A DNA stretch of 64,000 nt from Marinomonas rhizomae (GTDB lineage Bacteria; Pseudomonadota; Gammaproteobacteria; Pseudomonadales; Marinomonadaceae). Positions 9,406 to 18,464 of the stretch are shown here, piece after piece. How positions within the stretch are numbered: position 1 is the first letter of the stretch; every line of letters starts with the position of its first letter. The position numbers and the translations under genes are program-made. The notes under the pieces were generated by a model, which saw nothing but the letters and a program-made list of their open reading frames with translations, made no database searches and had not been told where the DNA came from. The DNA lies in the NCBI RefSeq assembly GCF_024397855.1, contig NZ_CP073343.1:1054001-1118000 (forward strand), read 5' to 3'.

Positions 9406-9442
9406 TATCAAAGAGTAGGCAAGGAATGCTTGCTCTTTGATA
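9406..9442 (+). repeat. hairpin between znuA and kdsD
   Basis: TATCAAAGAG / CTCTTTGATA, 10-bp arms with an inner AGGCA/TGCTT pairing, 13 bp after znuA. No U-tract follows, so terminator function is uncertain. A TATAAT at 9464-9469, about 40 bp before the kdsD ATG, could be the -10 of the next gene. Confidence 0.5.
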
Positions 9443-9509
9443 GTCCTCCCGCTTTCTCCTCTGTATAATGGTCTTACTTTACGATTATTACATTGGGCAG
9501 CGAGGCTTT

Positions 9510-10496
9510 ATGAGCGATTTATTTAATTTGAGTGCCGATTCGAGTACTCACTCCGATATCCTTATTGAAAGTGCTCGACGTACTTTATCTACACAAGCCC
9601 AATCTTTAGCGAATTTAGCCAACCAAGTAACCGAAGAATTCCCCAAAGCCGTTCGACTGATTCTTGCTAGCAAGGGTCGTACTATTATTTGTGGCATGGG
9701 TAAATCTGGCCTAATCGGTAAAAAAATCGCGGCTACTTTAGCCTCAACAGGCACGCCTAGTTTCTTTCTCCACCCGGGAGAGGCTTTTCATGGCGATTTA
9801 GGCATGATCCAGCCGGAAGATGTCTTAGTGCTGATTAGTTTTTCGGGTGAAACTGAAGAGTTGATGCGCTTACTTCCTTCGCTGAAAAGTTTCGGCAATC
9901 GAAGTATTGCCATGGTAGGAAACACAGATTCTACTTTGGCGAAACATTGTGATTGTATATTGGATCTTTCTATTGATAAAGAAACTTGCCCAAATAATTT
10001 AGCGCCAACGACATCGACGACCATGACAACCGCCATGGGTGATGCCTTGGCTGTGGCTTTGATGGAGTGTCGTAACTTCCAGCCACAAGATTTTGCCCGT
10101 TTTCATCCTGGTGGAAGCTTAGGTCGTAAACTGTTAACTCGTGTTAAAGATATAATGCATAAGGATAGTCTTCCTGTTTGTGCACCTGAAACTACCTTGA
10201 AAGACGCCATTTCTGTTATGACACATGGCAGAATGGGCGTGGTATTGATTCAAGAAGCAGGGAGGTTACTGGGGATCTTTACCGATGGTGACTTACGTCG
10301 AGCCATGCTTAAAGAAAGTGAAGGTATGATACATAAAACCATGGCTAACTTGATGACTCCTAACCCCAAAACCATCAATGAAAATGTGATGATAGTGCAA
10401 GCAGAAGAACAAATGCTGCGCGATAAAATCACCTTGTTGGTTGTGGTGGACGATGCGAACAACTTATCCGGTATTTTGGAAATTTACGATCGATAA
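9510..10496 (+). CDS. kdsD: D-arabinose-5-phosphate isomerase
   Basis: Converts ribulose-5-phosphate to arabinose-5-phosphate, the first step of Kdo synthesis for lipopolysaccharide. From the ATG at 9510 (GAGG 4 nt upstream) it is 328 aa, the same as E. coli KdsD; an in-frame upstream start would add 14 unlikely residues. Order: SIS domain (IICGMGKSGLIGKKIAATLA, then FFLHPGEAFHGDLGMI), then two CBS domains from about residue 205 (VKDIMHKDSLPVC, ANLMTPNPKTINE). It heads a run of Kdo genes. Confidence 0.95.
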   Translation: MSDLFNLSADSSTHSDILIESARRTLSTQAQSLANLANQVTEEFPKAVRLILASKGRTIICGMGKSGLIGKKIAATLASTGTPSFFLHPGEAFHGDLGMIQPEDVLVLISFSGETEELMRLLPSLKSFGNRSIAMVGNTDSTLAKHCDCILDLSIDKETCPNNLAPTTSTTMTTAMGDALAVALMECRNFQPQDFARFHPGGSLGRKLLTRVKDIMHKDSLPVCAPETTLKDAISVMTHGRMGVVLIQEAGRLLGIFTDGDLRRAMLKESEGMIHKTMANLMTPNPKTINENVMIVQAEEQMLRDKITLLVVVDDANNLSGILEIYDR

Positions 10497-10543
10497 AAAA
10501 CGGCTCAACAAATTTTACGCCGCTTTAGATTTGTCTAAAGTGA

Positions 10544-11437
<894 letters not shown>

Positions 11438-11440
11438 GAA

Positions 11441-12022
11441 ATGGATGCGGCTTTTCTTTCTTTTTATCCTGCGCTCGAAACTAATAAGGGGTTGTTAGCT
11501 AAGCTGCAAGCTTTGAAACTGGTGGTGTTTGACGTAGATGGCGTACTAACTGACGGACGTCTGCTTTACACTGAGCAAGGCGAAACCATAAAGCGCTTCA
11601 ACGTAAAAGATGGTGTGGCAATGAAGCTGTTGCCAAAGTGGGGTATTCAGGTTGCGGTTATCACCGCGAAAGATTCTGCACCATTAAGGCAACGAATGAA
11701 GGAATTAAAAGTAGAACATTTTTATCCTGGTTGCCATAACAAAGCTGAAGCCTTTGATGAGTTGGTAGAGCGTTTGGGGATTAAACCAGAAGAAGCCGCT
11801 TATGTTGGCGATGACGTGATTGACCTTCAAGTCATGCCTAAAGTTGGTGTTGCCCTATGCCCAGCAGACGCACATATTTTATTGCAACGTCATTGTCCTA
11901 TTATACTTAGTAAAGCCGCTGGTGAAGGCGTCGCAAGGGAAGTTGCTGACATGGTGTTAGCGTCTAGAATGTCTTTGGAACAAGCCTACGAATTGGCTCA
12001 AAAGCCGGAGTTTGAAAAATAA
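11441..12022 (+). CDS. kdsC: 3-deoxy-D-manno-octulosonate 8-phosphate phosphatase
   Basis: HAD-superfamily phosphatase that dephosphorylates Kdo-8-phosphate. 193 aa. Motif I is DVDGVLTDG with nucleophile Asp-31 and acid/base Asp-33; motif II threonine lies in VAVITAKDS; the motif III/IV region is AYVGDDVIDLQVM. It has no cap domain, like other KdsC (C0 subfamily). Its stop overlaps the kdsB start (TAATG). Confidence 0.95.
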   Translation: MDAAFLSFYPALETNKGLLAKLQALKLVVFDVDGVLTDGRLLYTEQGETIKRFNVKDGVAMKLLPKWGIQVAVITAKDSAPLRQRMKELKVEHFYPGCHNKAEAFDELVERLGIKPEEAAYVGDDVIDLQVMPKVGVALCPADAHILLQRHCPIILSKAAGEGVAREVADMVLASRMSLEQAYELAQKPEFEK

Positions 12023-12816
12023 TGACGATTCAAGCCTTACCTGATTTTCACATCGTAATTCCTGCCCGTTACGCTTCTCAGCGTTTTCCACAGAAGCTGA
12101 TGGCCGATTTAGGTGGCAAGCCAGTATTGCAGTGGGTTTACGAGTTAGCCTTAAAAGCGGGGGCGCAATCAGTAACGATTGCCACAGATCATCAGCTTAT
12201 AGAGAAAGCCGCGCTTGGTTTTGGGGCGTCAGTTGTGATGACTCGTGATGATCATGAAAACGGCACAGAACGTCTTGCTGAAGTGGCGGCCAAAATGGGT
12301 TGGCTGGGCGATGAGATTGTCGTTAACGTGCAAGGTGACGAACCTTTTTTACCGGTTAACTTGATTCATTCAAGTGTAATCGCGTTAAACCAAGATAAAG
12401 AAGCTGAGATGGCAACGGTTGCCTGCGCGATTGATCAGGCCGAAGACTTCTTTAACCCCAATGTGGTGAAAGTGGTGTGTGATGGAAAGCAGCGTGCGCT
12501 GTATTTTAGTCGCTCTCCTATGCCTTGGGATAGAGATGGCTTTGCTAGTAATCTTGATAGAACAGGGTTGTTGCCAGTTGGTTTTCCTGCCCTTCGTCAT
12601 ATTGGCTTGTATGTATATCGGGCTAGCTTATTGGCCCGATACGCCGATTTGCCAATGTCACCACTAGAACGTTGGGAAAAACTAGAGCAGTTACGCTTCT
12701 TGCATCAAGGTATCAAGGTTCAAGTGGCTTTGGCAGATGGTTTGCCTACTCATGGTGTGGATACCCCGGAAGATTTGGAAAAGCTTAGGTATCAGCTTTC
12801 TTTAGATAGCATTTAG
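12022..12816 (+). CDS. kdsB: 3-deoxy-manno-octulosonate cytidylyltransferase (CMP-Kdo synthetase)
   Basis: Activates Kdo with CTP. 264 aa nucleotidyltransferase fold; N-terminal FHIVIPARYASQRFPQK is the nucleotide-binding loop, and NVQGDEPFLPVNLI with the metal-binding Asp and HIGLYVYRASLLARY are family blocks. Translationally coupled to kdsC by a 1-base stop/start overlap; ends the kds run and is followed by a terminator. Confidence 0.95.
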   Translation: MTIQALPDFHIVIPARYASQRFPQKLMADLGGKPVLQWVYELALKAGAQSVTIATDHQLIEKAALGFGASVVMTRDDHENGTERLAEVAAKMGWLGDEIVVNVQGDEPFLPVNLIHSSVIALNQDKEAEMATVACAIDQAEDFFNPNVVKVVCDGKQRALYFSRSPMPWDRDGFASNLDRTGLLPVGFPALRHIGLYVYRASLLARYADLPMSPLERWEKLEQLRFLHQGIKVQVALADGLPTHGVDTPEDLEKLRYQLSLDSI

Positions 12817-12841
12817 TCTATTTATTAAAAAACAATTAGAG

Positions 12842-12874
12842 CGGCAAATCTTATTAAGGTTTGCCGTTTTGTTT
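12842..12874 (+). terminator. intrinsic terminator of the kds run
   Basis: CGGCAAA / TTTGCCG stem with an 11-nt loop followed by TTTTGTTTT, 25 bp after kdsB. Confidence 0.75.
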
Positions 12875-13013
12875 TAGTAATAATTCCTTCGTTTCTATTT
12901 TCAATATTGTGAACCCCTTCTTCAAGATGTCTATTTTTCGTAAGAAATGTGTAAAAAAATGGTTTATAATAGTTCTTGTTGCTAGGTCATTTCGATTTCT
13001 GAAGGATAGAACT

Positions 13014-14441
13014 ATGAAAAAGCTATTACTTGTTTCCAGTAGTTTGTTGAGTACAGCAGTTCTCTCTGCTACGCCAGTTTATCTTCCAACAGGCTCTTCT
13101 TTTACTCTTGGTAGCTCTGTTAATCAAAGGTCACTGTCTACCTCGCTTAATAATCCGGCCGCCCCTTTTTTAATGGTAAACGGGACTGATGATTATTTCC
13201 GTTTCGGTATCGTTGGGCCTATTGGTATTGGTATAGAAATGGGCGATGTCAGTGATTTAGAAGATCGAGTTGATGAGGTGCAGGATCTTGTCGATTCACT
13301 GAGTGCAACAGACATTGAGTCAATTAAGACTGAGGTTATTAACTCGGGTATTTCTGAGGCTTTATTGGATGAAATTCAAAGCGCAACTAGCAAAGAACAA
13401 TTAGAGGCAATTGCTAGGAGAGAGCAGGGCAATATTGAGGTTAAAATTGAAGGGGTTATAAGGGATAAAATTGATTCGGCAGTACTTAGAGCAAATAATA
13501 TACTAGCTGGTATTAGTGATTCCGCCTATGTTAAAGCGATGGTTAGTGCTCAAGTTCCTTTCATGCCGTTGATTTATAAAACTCGAGACAAAGGTGCGTT
13601 TACGATTGATTCTAGTATCTCTGCAGCTGTAAAAGGCAATCTTATAGAAGGTACTATAAAGAATGTTGATAATGAATTCGAATCGACGGCTTCTTTTTAC
13701 ACGCAAGCCGCTACGGATTTTAATATTGGCTTTGGTTATAGCCGGGCTATGTGGAAAAACTCTAATGGTGTACTTATTGGTGGTGCCAAAGCCAATGTCC
13801 ATAAGATTACCTTGGGACGATCTCTTGTTGCGTTGACAGATGATAGTATTGATGCTGGTGATGCTATTTCTGATACCATTTCTGACGATGGCGTTAGCTC
13901 TACTGGCGTTGGTATCGATTTGGGCGCTGTTTGGTCTGCTAATTACTATCAAGTGGGTCTGACAGTGGCGAATATTAATGAGCCTGAATTTGACGGTGCT
14001 GCATTAGGCCAGAATTGTGGTACATCTTTAAGTTGTAAAACGGCAGCAATATTAAAAGACGAAAAAAGTTTGTCAAGAAATGGTGATTATACCATGGAGA
14101 TGCAAAGTACCATAGATGCCGCTATTACGTCTAAAAATAGACAGTGGACATTGGCTGGTTCTTACGATGTGAATTCTGTTAACGATCCAGTTGGTGATGA
14201 GTACCAATGGGGTGTTGCGTCTCTATCGTATTACGGTGATTCACACTTTTTACCAGGGCTTCGGGTCGGTTTGCGTAAGAATATGGCCGGAACAGAGTTA
14301 AGCTACGCAACTTTCGGCCTAACCATTGTTAAGCGTTTAAACATAGATGTTGCCGTTGCTTTAGACTCGGTTGAAAATGAGGATGGCGATGAGGTCCCTC
14401 GTAGTGCTTATTTTTCAATTGGTTATGATACTGCCTTTTAA
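13014..14441 (+). CDS. TraF-like outer-membrane barrel protein, copy 1
   Basis: A 475-aa exported protein. I use the ATG at 13014 (AAGGA 8 nt upstream), which gives a signal peptide (MKKLLLVSSSLLSTAVLSA); the open frame extends upstream without a better start. It resembles proteins annotated as conjugal transfer protein TraF (TraF_2 family), which look like FadL/OmpP1-type beta-barrels and are chromosomal in many marine bacteria, not tied to conjugation. Features: SLNNPAAPFLM near residue 45, a charged helical insert (GDVSDLEDRVDEVQDLVDSL onward, about 75-165), then amphipathic strands to a terminal aromatic residue (SIGYDTAF). A TATAAT at 12965 may be its -10. Role unknown. Confidence 0.8.
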   Translation: MKKLLLVSSSLLSTAVLSATPVYLPTGSSFTLGSSVNQRSLSTSLNNPAAPFLMVNGTDDYFRFGIVGPIGIGIEMGDVSDLEDRVDEVQDLVDSLSATDIESIKTEVINSGISEALLDEIQSATSKEQLEAIARREQGNIEVKIEGVIRDKIDSAVLRANNILAGISDSAYVKAMVSAQVPFMPLIYKTRDKGAFTIDSSISAAVKGNLIEGTIKNVDNEFESTASFYTQAATDFNIGFGYSRAMWKNSNGVLIGGAKANVHKITLGRSLVALTDDSIDAGDAISDTISDDGVSSTGVGIDLGAVWSANYYQVGLTVANINEPEFDGAALGQNCGTSLSCKTAAILKDEKSLSRNGDYTMEMQSTIDAAITSKNRQWTLAGSYDVNSVNDPVGDEYQWGVASLSYYGDSHFLPGLRVGLRKNMAGTELSYATFGLTIVKRLNIDVAVALDSVENEDGDEVPRSAYFSIGYDTAF

Positions 14442-14457
14442 GGTTGTAAAGATTTAG

Positions 14458-14497
14458 AAAAAAAGCCGATAACATTGTAGGTTGTTGGCTTTTTTTA
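14458..14497 (+). terminator. terminator between the tandem barrel genes
   Basis: AAAAGCC-AACA paired with TGTT-GGCTTTT (small bulge), then a T run. The second copy may therefore have its own promoter. Confidence 0.65.
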
Positions 14498-14519
14498 ATT
14501 TTTTGAGCGATTTAAATTC

Positions 14520-15980
14520 ATGGATATGGATATACGATTAATGCGGTATGCGATTTTATTTTTGGCGTCTATTAGTACTAACATAATGGCGTTTTCGCCT
14601 ATTGGATCGAGTACAGTATTGGGTAGTTATGCAAATAGACAGTCAATAATGACGTCTTTATCCAATCCTGCCGCCCCTTTTTTAATGACAAATATTCAAA
14701 GCTTGCGATCAGGCTTTTTAGGCCCTTTAAGTTTGGGTTATGAAATGGGCGATGTGAAAGATCTTGAGGATCAGGTCGAGGAATTAGAAAAAATTCTAGA
14801 GAAAGATTATGGCGATTCTGATGGTTTAAGTTCTTTTGTCGAACTTGATGATTTAGTGGCTTTAGTTGATCCCACTGATTTGGCTGCGTTAATTGCTTTA
14901 GGGGACCTTAGTGATTTAAGTAAGGCAGATATTGAGAGTCTTGGAATCACTGATGCAGAAATTAATGCTTTAGTGCTTGAAGGGGATAATGAAGTTTCTA
15001 GGTCGATAAGTGAAGCGAACAGTATCCTCAATAATGTTGGTGAGACAGCTTATATCAAGCTGTCTGGAGCTTTACAGGTTCCGTTTATGCCGGTTATTTA
15101 TAAGACTCAAAAGCACGGTGCATTCATGCTGGACTCTGGTCTTTCATTTGTTGGTCGTGTTGGTGTGTTGTCTGATGATATATCTGTACGAACGTTAGAT
15201 GAAGGGGTTGAGTTAGTATCTGATACCGCTGTATATCTAAAAAGAGCATCGGATTTTCGTATTGGGCTTGGATACAGTCAGGCTGTTGGTCGACCTGTCA
15301 GTGGTGCACTTATTTTGGGCGGAAAGATAAACCTTCACCAGATAGCCTTGGGCCAAAAATTGTCATTTTTAACGAATGAAGACGACAGTGCTACAGATGC
15401 ATTTGGTGATTTCCTTATGGATAGAGATAATGTCCAGTCGGGAATTAGTATAGACTTAGGGGCTATTTGGACTGCTCCGAACTATCAATTAGGTGTTGCA
15501 GCTACTAGCATCAATGAGCCGGAATTCGATTTCGAAGAGCTTGGTCAGTGTAATGGTTTATCAGGGCCAGAGTTGTCTAGTTGCAATAGTACTATCCGCT
15601 TATCAAATAAAGGGAAGTTAAAGCTCAAAGAAACTTATAAGATGAAAGCTCAACTTAAATTGGATGCCGCTTTGATGTCTAGTAATCAAAACTGGTCTTT
15701 AGCTGGTTCTTATGAAGTAAATCCTGTCGCAGATGCCGTTGGAGATAAGCATCAATGGCAAACGGTTTCTTTGTCTTATTTTAGTGATAACTTTTATTTT
15801 CCTGGTGTTCGCGTAGGTTATAGAAAAAACCAAGCAGGAAGTCAGTTGAGTTACGCAACAGTAGGTGTAACCTTAATACGGCGGTTGGATTTTGATATTG
15901 CCTATGGACTAGAGAAACCTGAGGGTGAAAGTTTGCCTCGTAGTGTTTACTTTTCGTTGGGCTATGGTCTTGCTTTTTGA
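14520..15980 (+). CDS. TraF-like outer-membrane barrel protein, copy 2
   Basis: Paralogue of the preceding gene, 486 aa from this ATG; the ATG at 14541 (MRYAILFLASISTNIMAFS) gives a more usual signal peptide and neither has a strong ribosome site. Shared blocks: SLSNPAAPFLM, GYEMGDVKDLEDQVEELEK, VPFMPVIYKTQKHGAFMLDS, INEPEF, and the C-terminal PRSVYFSLGYGLAF. The insert after the charged helix (about residues 95-165) is Asp/Leu-rich with recurring DLxDL units and does not match copy 1, so the barrel is conserved while the insert has diverged. Function unknown. Confidence 0.8.
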   Translation: MDMDIRLMRYAILFLASISTNIMAFSPIGSSTVLGSYANRQSIMTSLSNPAAPFLMTNIQSLRSGFLGPLSLGYEMGDVKDLEDQVEELEKILEKDYGDSDGLSSFVELDDLVALVDPTDLAALIALGDLSDLSKADIESLGITDAEINALVLEGDNEVSRSISEANSILNNVGETAYIKLSGALQVPFMPVIYKTQKHGAFMLDSGLSFVGRVGVLSDDISVRTLDEGVELVSDTAVYLKRASDFRIGLGYSQAVGRPVSGALILGGKINLHQIALGQKLSFLTNEDDSATDAFGDFLMDRDNVQSGISIDLGAIWTAPNYQLGVAATSINEPEFDFEELGQCNGLSGPELSSCNSTIRLSNKGKLKLKETYKMKAQLKLDAALMSSNQNWSLAGSYEVNPVADAVGDKHQWQTVSLSYFSDNFYFPGVRVGYRKNQAGSQLSYATVGVTLIRRLDFDIAYGLEKPEGESLPRSVYFSLGYGLAF

Positions 15981-16565
15981 TCACACCAATACAATTTTTG
16001 TTGGTGTGAGGATGGCTTGTAAAGGCACATCCCAACCTTCAATAGGTAGGCTTTTCACTTCTTGACAGTCATGAGCTAGACCAATTAGCAAGGGAGTTTC
16101 ATCTGCTCTCTTGTTTTCAAATGTCCTGTCGTAAAAGCCGCCACCCATTCCAAGCCGTCCGCCGTTTGAATCGAATCCAACCAAAGGAAGTAAGACAATA
16201 TCCAGCTCATTACCAGATAGATACTCTGTCGTCATAGGTTCTTTGATACCAAAAATGTTTTCTTGCCAGACCGTTTCTTCGCAATAGCGTGCAAATGTTA
16301 GTTGTTTGCCTTGTACTACAGGAAGATAAGTTTCGATATTTTGCTGCCAAAAGAATTCGCATAAAAGGTGTGGAGATATTTCACCGTCATTGCTTAGGTA
16401 TAAAGCAACACGCTTAGCTGGGTGGATAGCAAGACGCTCAAACAGATTTATATAACAAGGAATTAGAGTCGTGGCGGCATCTAATTGCTCACTAATAGAG
16501 AGATTTCTTCTTGTTTGGCGTAATTGACGACGAAGTGTCTGTCTAGGGTCGAGATGAGATGTCAT
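15981..16565 (-). CDS. fau: 5-formyltetrahydrofolate cyclo-ligase
   Basis: Converts 5-formyl-THF to 5,10-methenyl-THF with ATP. The start at 16565 (MTSHLDPRQTLRRQLRQTRR) is preferred over 16580, because the latter lies inside the 6S RNA. 194 aa. Family motifs: substrate region YLSNDGEISPHLL, VVLLP-like IVLLPLVGFDSNGGRLGMGGGFYDR, with the GMGGGFYDR nucleotide loop. As in E. coli, the gene follows zapA and 6S RNA and is probably cotranscribed with the latter. It ends back to back with the barrel gene. Confidence 0.94.
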   Translation of the reverse strand: MTSHLDPRQTLRRQLRQTRRNLSISEQLDAATTLIPCYINLFERLAIHPAKRVALYLSNDGEISPHLLCEFFWQQNIETYLPVVQGKQLTFARYCEETVWQENIFGIKEPMTTEYLSGNELDIVLLPLVGFDSNGGRLGMGGGFYDRTFENKRADETPLLIGLAHDCQEVKSLPIEGWDVPLQAILTPTKIVLV

Positions 16566-16569
16566 AAAA

Positions 16570-16747
16570 GAGTTTCCCAAGTTGCCGTTTCGGCTATTGG
16601 CCTTGAACCCAGTGGTTCAAGGTGGAGAGAGCTGTGATTCTTTAGGCTTTCCGACGCACGGACATGCACACCAAACCAGCAGGCTCTTTCCGGGGTATTA
16701 CTCATAGGCTCAAGGGCGTTAAGCCGCTTCGAACAACCCAGGAAACG
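16570..16747 (-). ncRNA. ssrS: 6S RNA
   Basis: About 178 nt between zapA and fau, the conserved position of ssrS in gammaproteobacteria. The RNA strand carries CCTTGAACC and GGTTCAAGG (the E. coli CACCTTGAACC hairpin), the GGTGTGCATGTCCG stretch and the TTGAGCC block in the same order as E. coli 6S RNA. A 13-bp closing stem pairs 16734-16746 with 16572-16584 through Watson-Crick and GU pairs. It would bind sigma-70 RNA polymerase in stationary phase. Ends are set from the closing stem and may be off by a few bases. Confidence 0.92.
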
Positions 16748-16876
16748 AAGTCCAGTATAGAGTAACTCACCATAGAAATCACTCAATAGCACAAAACGTT
16801 TTCTGCATTGTATGAAGAAAATTCGTGTTCTACGCTTGCAATCAAAAAAGTAGATCAAGAAATAAACCATGGATGT

Positions 16877-17176
16877 TTATTCGTTAACCAACTTTGTATC
16901 ATGCGTTAGAGCAGCATCAAGCTGTGATGTCAGTTCTCGCAACTGCTGCTCGTTAGAACGGGCGTATTTTCGGTTATTAAGCATATCGTGAGTAATATTC
17001 AACGCCGCAAGTACGGCTATTTTTTCAAGGCCGACTATTTTGCCGCTGGCTTTGATTTCACGCATTTGATTGTTTAAATATTCAGCAGCTTCTTTCAAAT
17101 CTGCTTCATGCCCTTTAGGGCAATTTATTTTATAATTTTGTCCCAGTATGGCGACTGAAACGGTTGGCTTATCCAT
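16877..17176 (-). CDS. zapA: cell division protein ZapA
   Basis: A 99-aa FtsZ-ring stabiliser. The start at 17176 (MDKPTVSVAILGQNYKINCP) has GGAG 7 nt upstream; the frame is open further but lacks family similarity there. Domain: N-terminal strand pair VSVAILGQNYKINCPKGHE, then a long helix EYLNNQMREIK...IAVLAALNITHDML and a C-terminal coiled coil that mediates tetramerisation in this family. Divergent from prfB, upstream of 6S RNA. Confidence 0.93.
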   Translation of the reverse strand: MDKPTVSVAILGQNYKINCPKGHEADLKEAAEYLNNQMREIKASGKIVGLEKIAVLAALNITHDMLNNRKYARSNEQQLRELTSQLDAALTHDTKLVNE

Positions 17177-17320
17177 ATTGACTCCATTTGATAGCAAGGC
17201 CCACAAAAAATGGTCTGTTTTTCCATCATTGGGTAGCGAATGGCATTTTATGCTGCGACTAAATTCGTTACAATTCCGAAACACATTTATTCACACTGTT
17301 TATAGCAAATTGACGCCAAT

Positions 17321-18416
17321 ATGGAAATAAACCCGATACTTTCAAAGATAAAAGACCTTTCAGCTCGTGCTTTAACCCTTCGGGGGTATCTTTGACTACG
17401 AGTCAAAGAAAGAACGCTTAGAGGAAGTTAACCGAGAACTGGAAGATCCAGCTATTTGGAACGATCCAGAATACGCCCAAAAACTCGGAAAAGAGCGTGC
17501 AGCGCTTGAAGCCGTTGTTGAAACCCTAGACAGCATGGAATCTGGTCTTAATGATTCCAAAGAACTGTTAGATATCGCCGTAGAAGAAAACGACGAAGAT
17601 TCTGTAGAAGCGGTTGAACTTGAACTAGAAGAGTTAGAAGCTCTGTTAGGCAAGTTAGAATTCCGCCGCATGTTTTCTAAAGAAATGGACGAAAACAGTG
17701 CTTTCTTGGATATTCAGTCAGGCTCTGGCGGTACAGAAGCTCAAGATTGGGCCAACATTCTATTGCGCATGTATTTGCGTTGGGGTGAAGACAAAGGCTT
17801 TAAAGTTGAGTTGATGGAAGTATCCGCGGGCGATGTTGCCGGGATTAAATCCGCGACTATTCGTTTTGAAGGCGAGTATGCTTTTGGTTGGCTGCGTACA
17901 GAAACCGGTGTACACCGTTTGGTTCGTAAGTCGCCTTTTGATTCAGGTAACCGTCGTCATACATCGTTTGCGTCTGTCTTCGTTTCTCCTGAGATCGACG
18001 ACAACGTTGATATTGAAATCAATCCGGCAGACATTCGTACAGATACTTACCGTTCATCTGGTGCCGGTGGTCAGCACGTAAACACCACTGACTCTGCGGT
18101 ACGTATTACCCACGTTCCTACGGGTATCGTGGTGCAATGTCAAAACCAGCGTTCTCAACACGCTAACCGTGACTTTGCCATGAAACAACTTCGTGCCAAA
18201 TTGTACGAATTTGAAATGATGAAACGGACCGAAGCGGCGCAAGCGGTTGAAGACAGCAAATCTGATATCGGTTGGGGCAGTCAGATTCGCTCTTATGTAT
18301 TGGATGCGTCACGTATTAAGGATTTGCGTACAGGAGTGGAAACTTCCAATACTGGTGCTGTGTTAGATGGCAATTTAGACCAGTTTATCATTGCAAGTTT
18401 AAAACAGGGCCTATAA
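17321..18416 (+). CDS. prfB: peptide chain release factor 2, made by programmed +1 frameshift
   Basis: Release factor for UGA and UAA codons. The gene starts at ATG 17321 ([20 protein letters not shown]), reads 24 codons to an in-frame UGA at 17393-17395, then shifts +1 so that GAC at 17394-17396 is read; the rest runs to 18416. The joined product is 364 aa (E. coli 365). The specificity tripeptide SPF ([10 protein letters not shown]) and catalytic GGQ ([14 protein letters not shown]) are both present. Followed after 48 bp by lysS, as in E. coli. A conventional caller would start it falsely at an internal ATG such as 17535. Confidence 0.97.
17381..17396 (+). promoter_or_regulatory. RF2 programmed frameshift site
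   Basis: CGGGGGTATCTTTGAC: the internal Shine-Dalgarno-like GGGGG, the slippery CTT codon, the UGA and the following C are the same as the E. coli site except for the first base (A there). Low RF2 slows termination at UGA and favours the shift, giving autoregulation; known for E. coli, inferred here. Confidence 0.96.
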
Positions 18417-18464
18417 AGCGCCGTTCCTTATTTAGAACACTTAAAAAGAGTAGATAGCAAAATC

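Noticed and set aside
12861..13013. N-terminal extension of the first barrel protein
   Set aside because: It would hide the signal peptide that begins at 13014, where the ribosome site is.
13014..15980. Evidence of a conjugative element from the TraF-like names
   Set aside because: No relaxase, coupling protein, pilus genes, integrase or att-like repeats; these barrels are chromosomal in many marine bacteria.
16562..16870. A 102-codon minus-strand frame between fau and zapA
   Set aside because: It covers the 6S RNA; the peptide is Cys- and Arg-rich and matches nothing, while RNA conservation explains the DNA.
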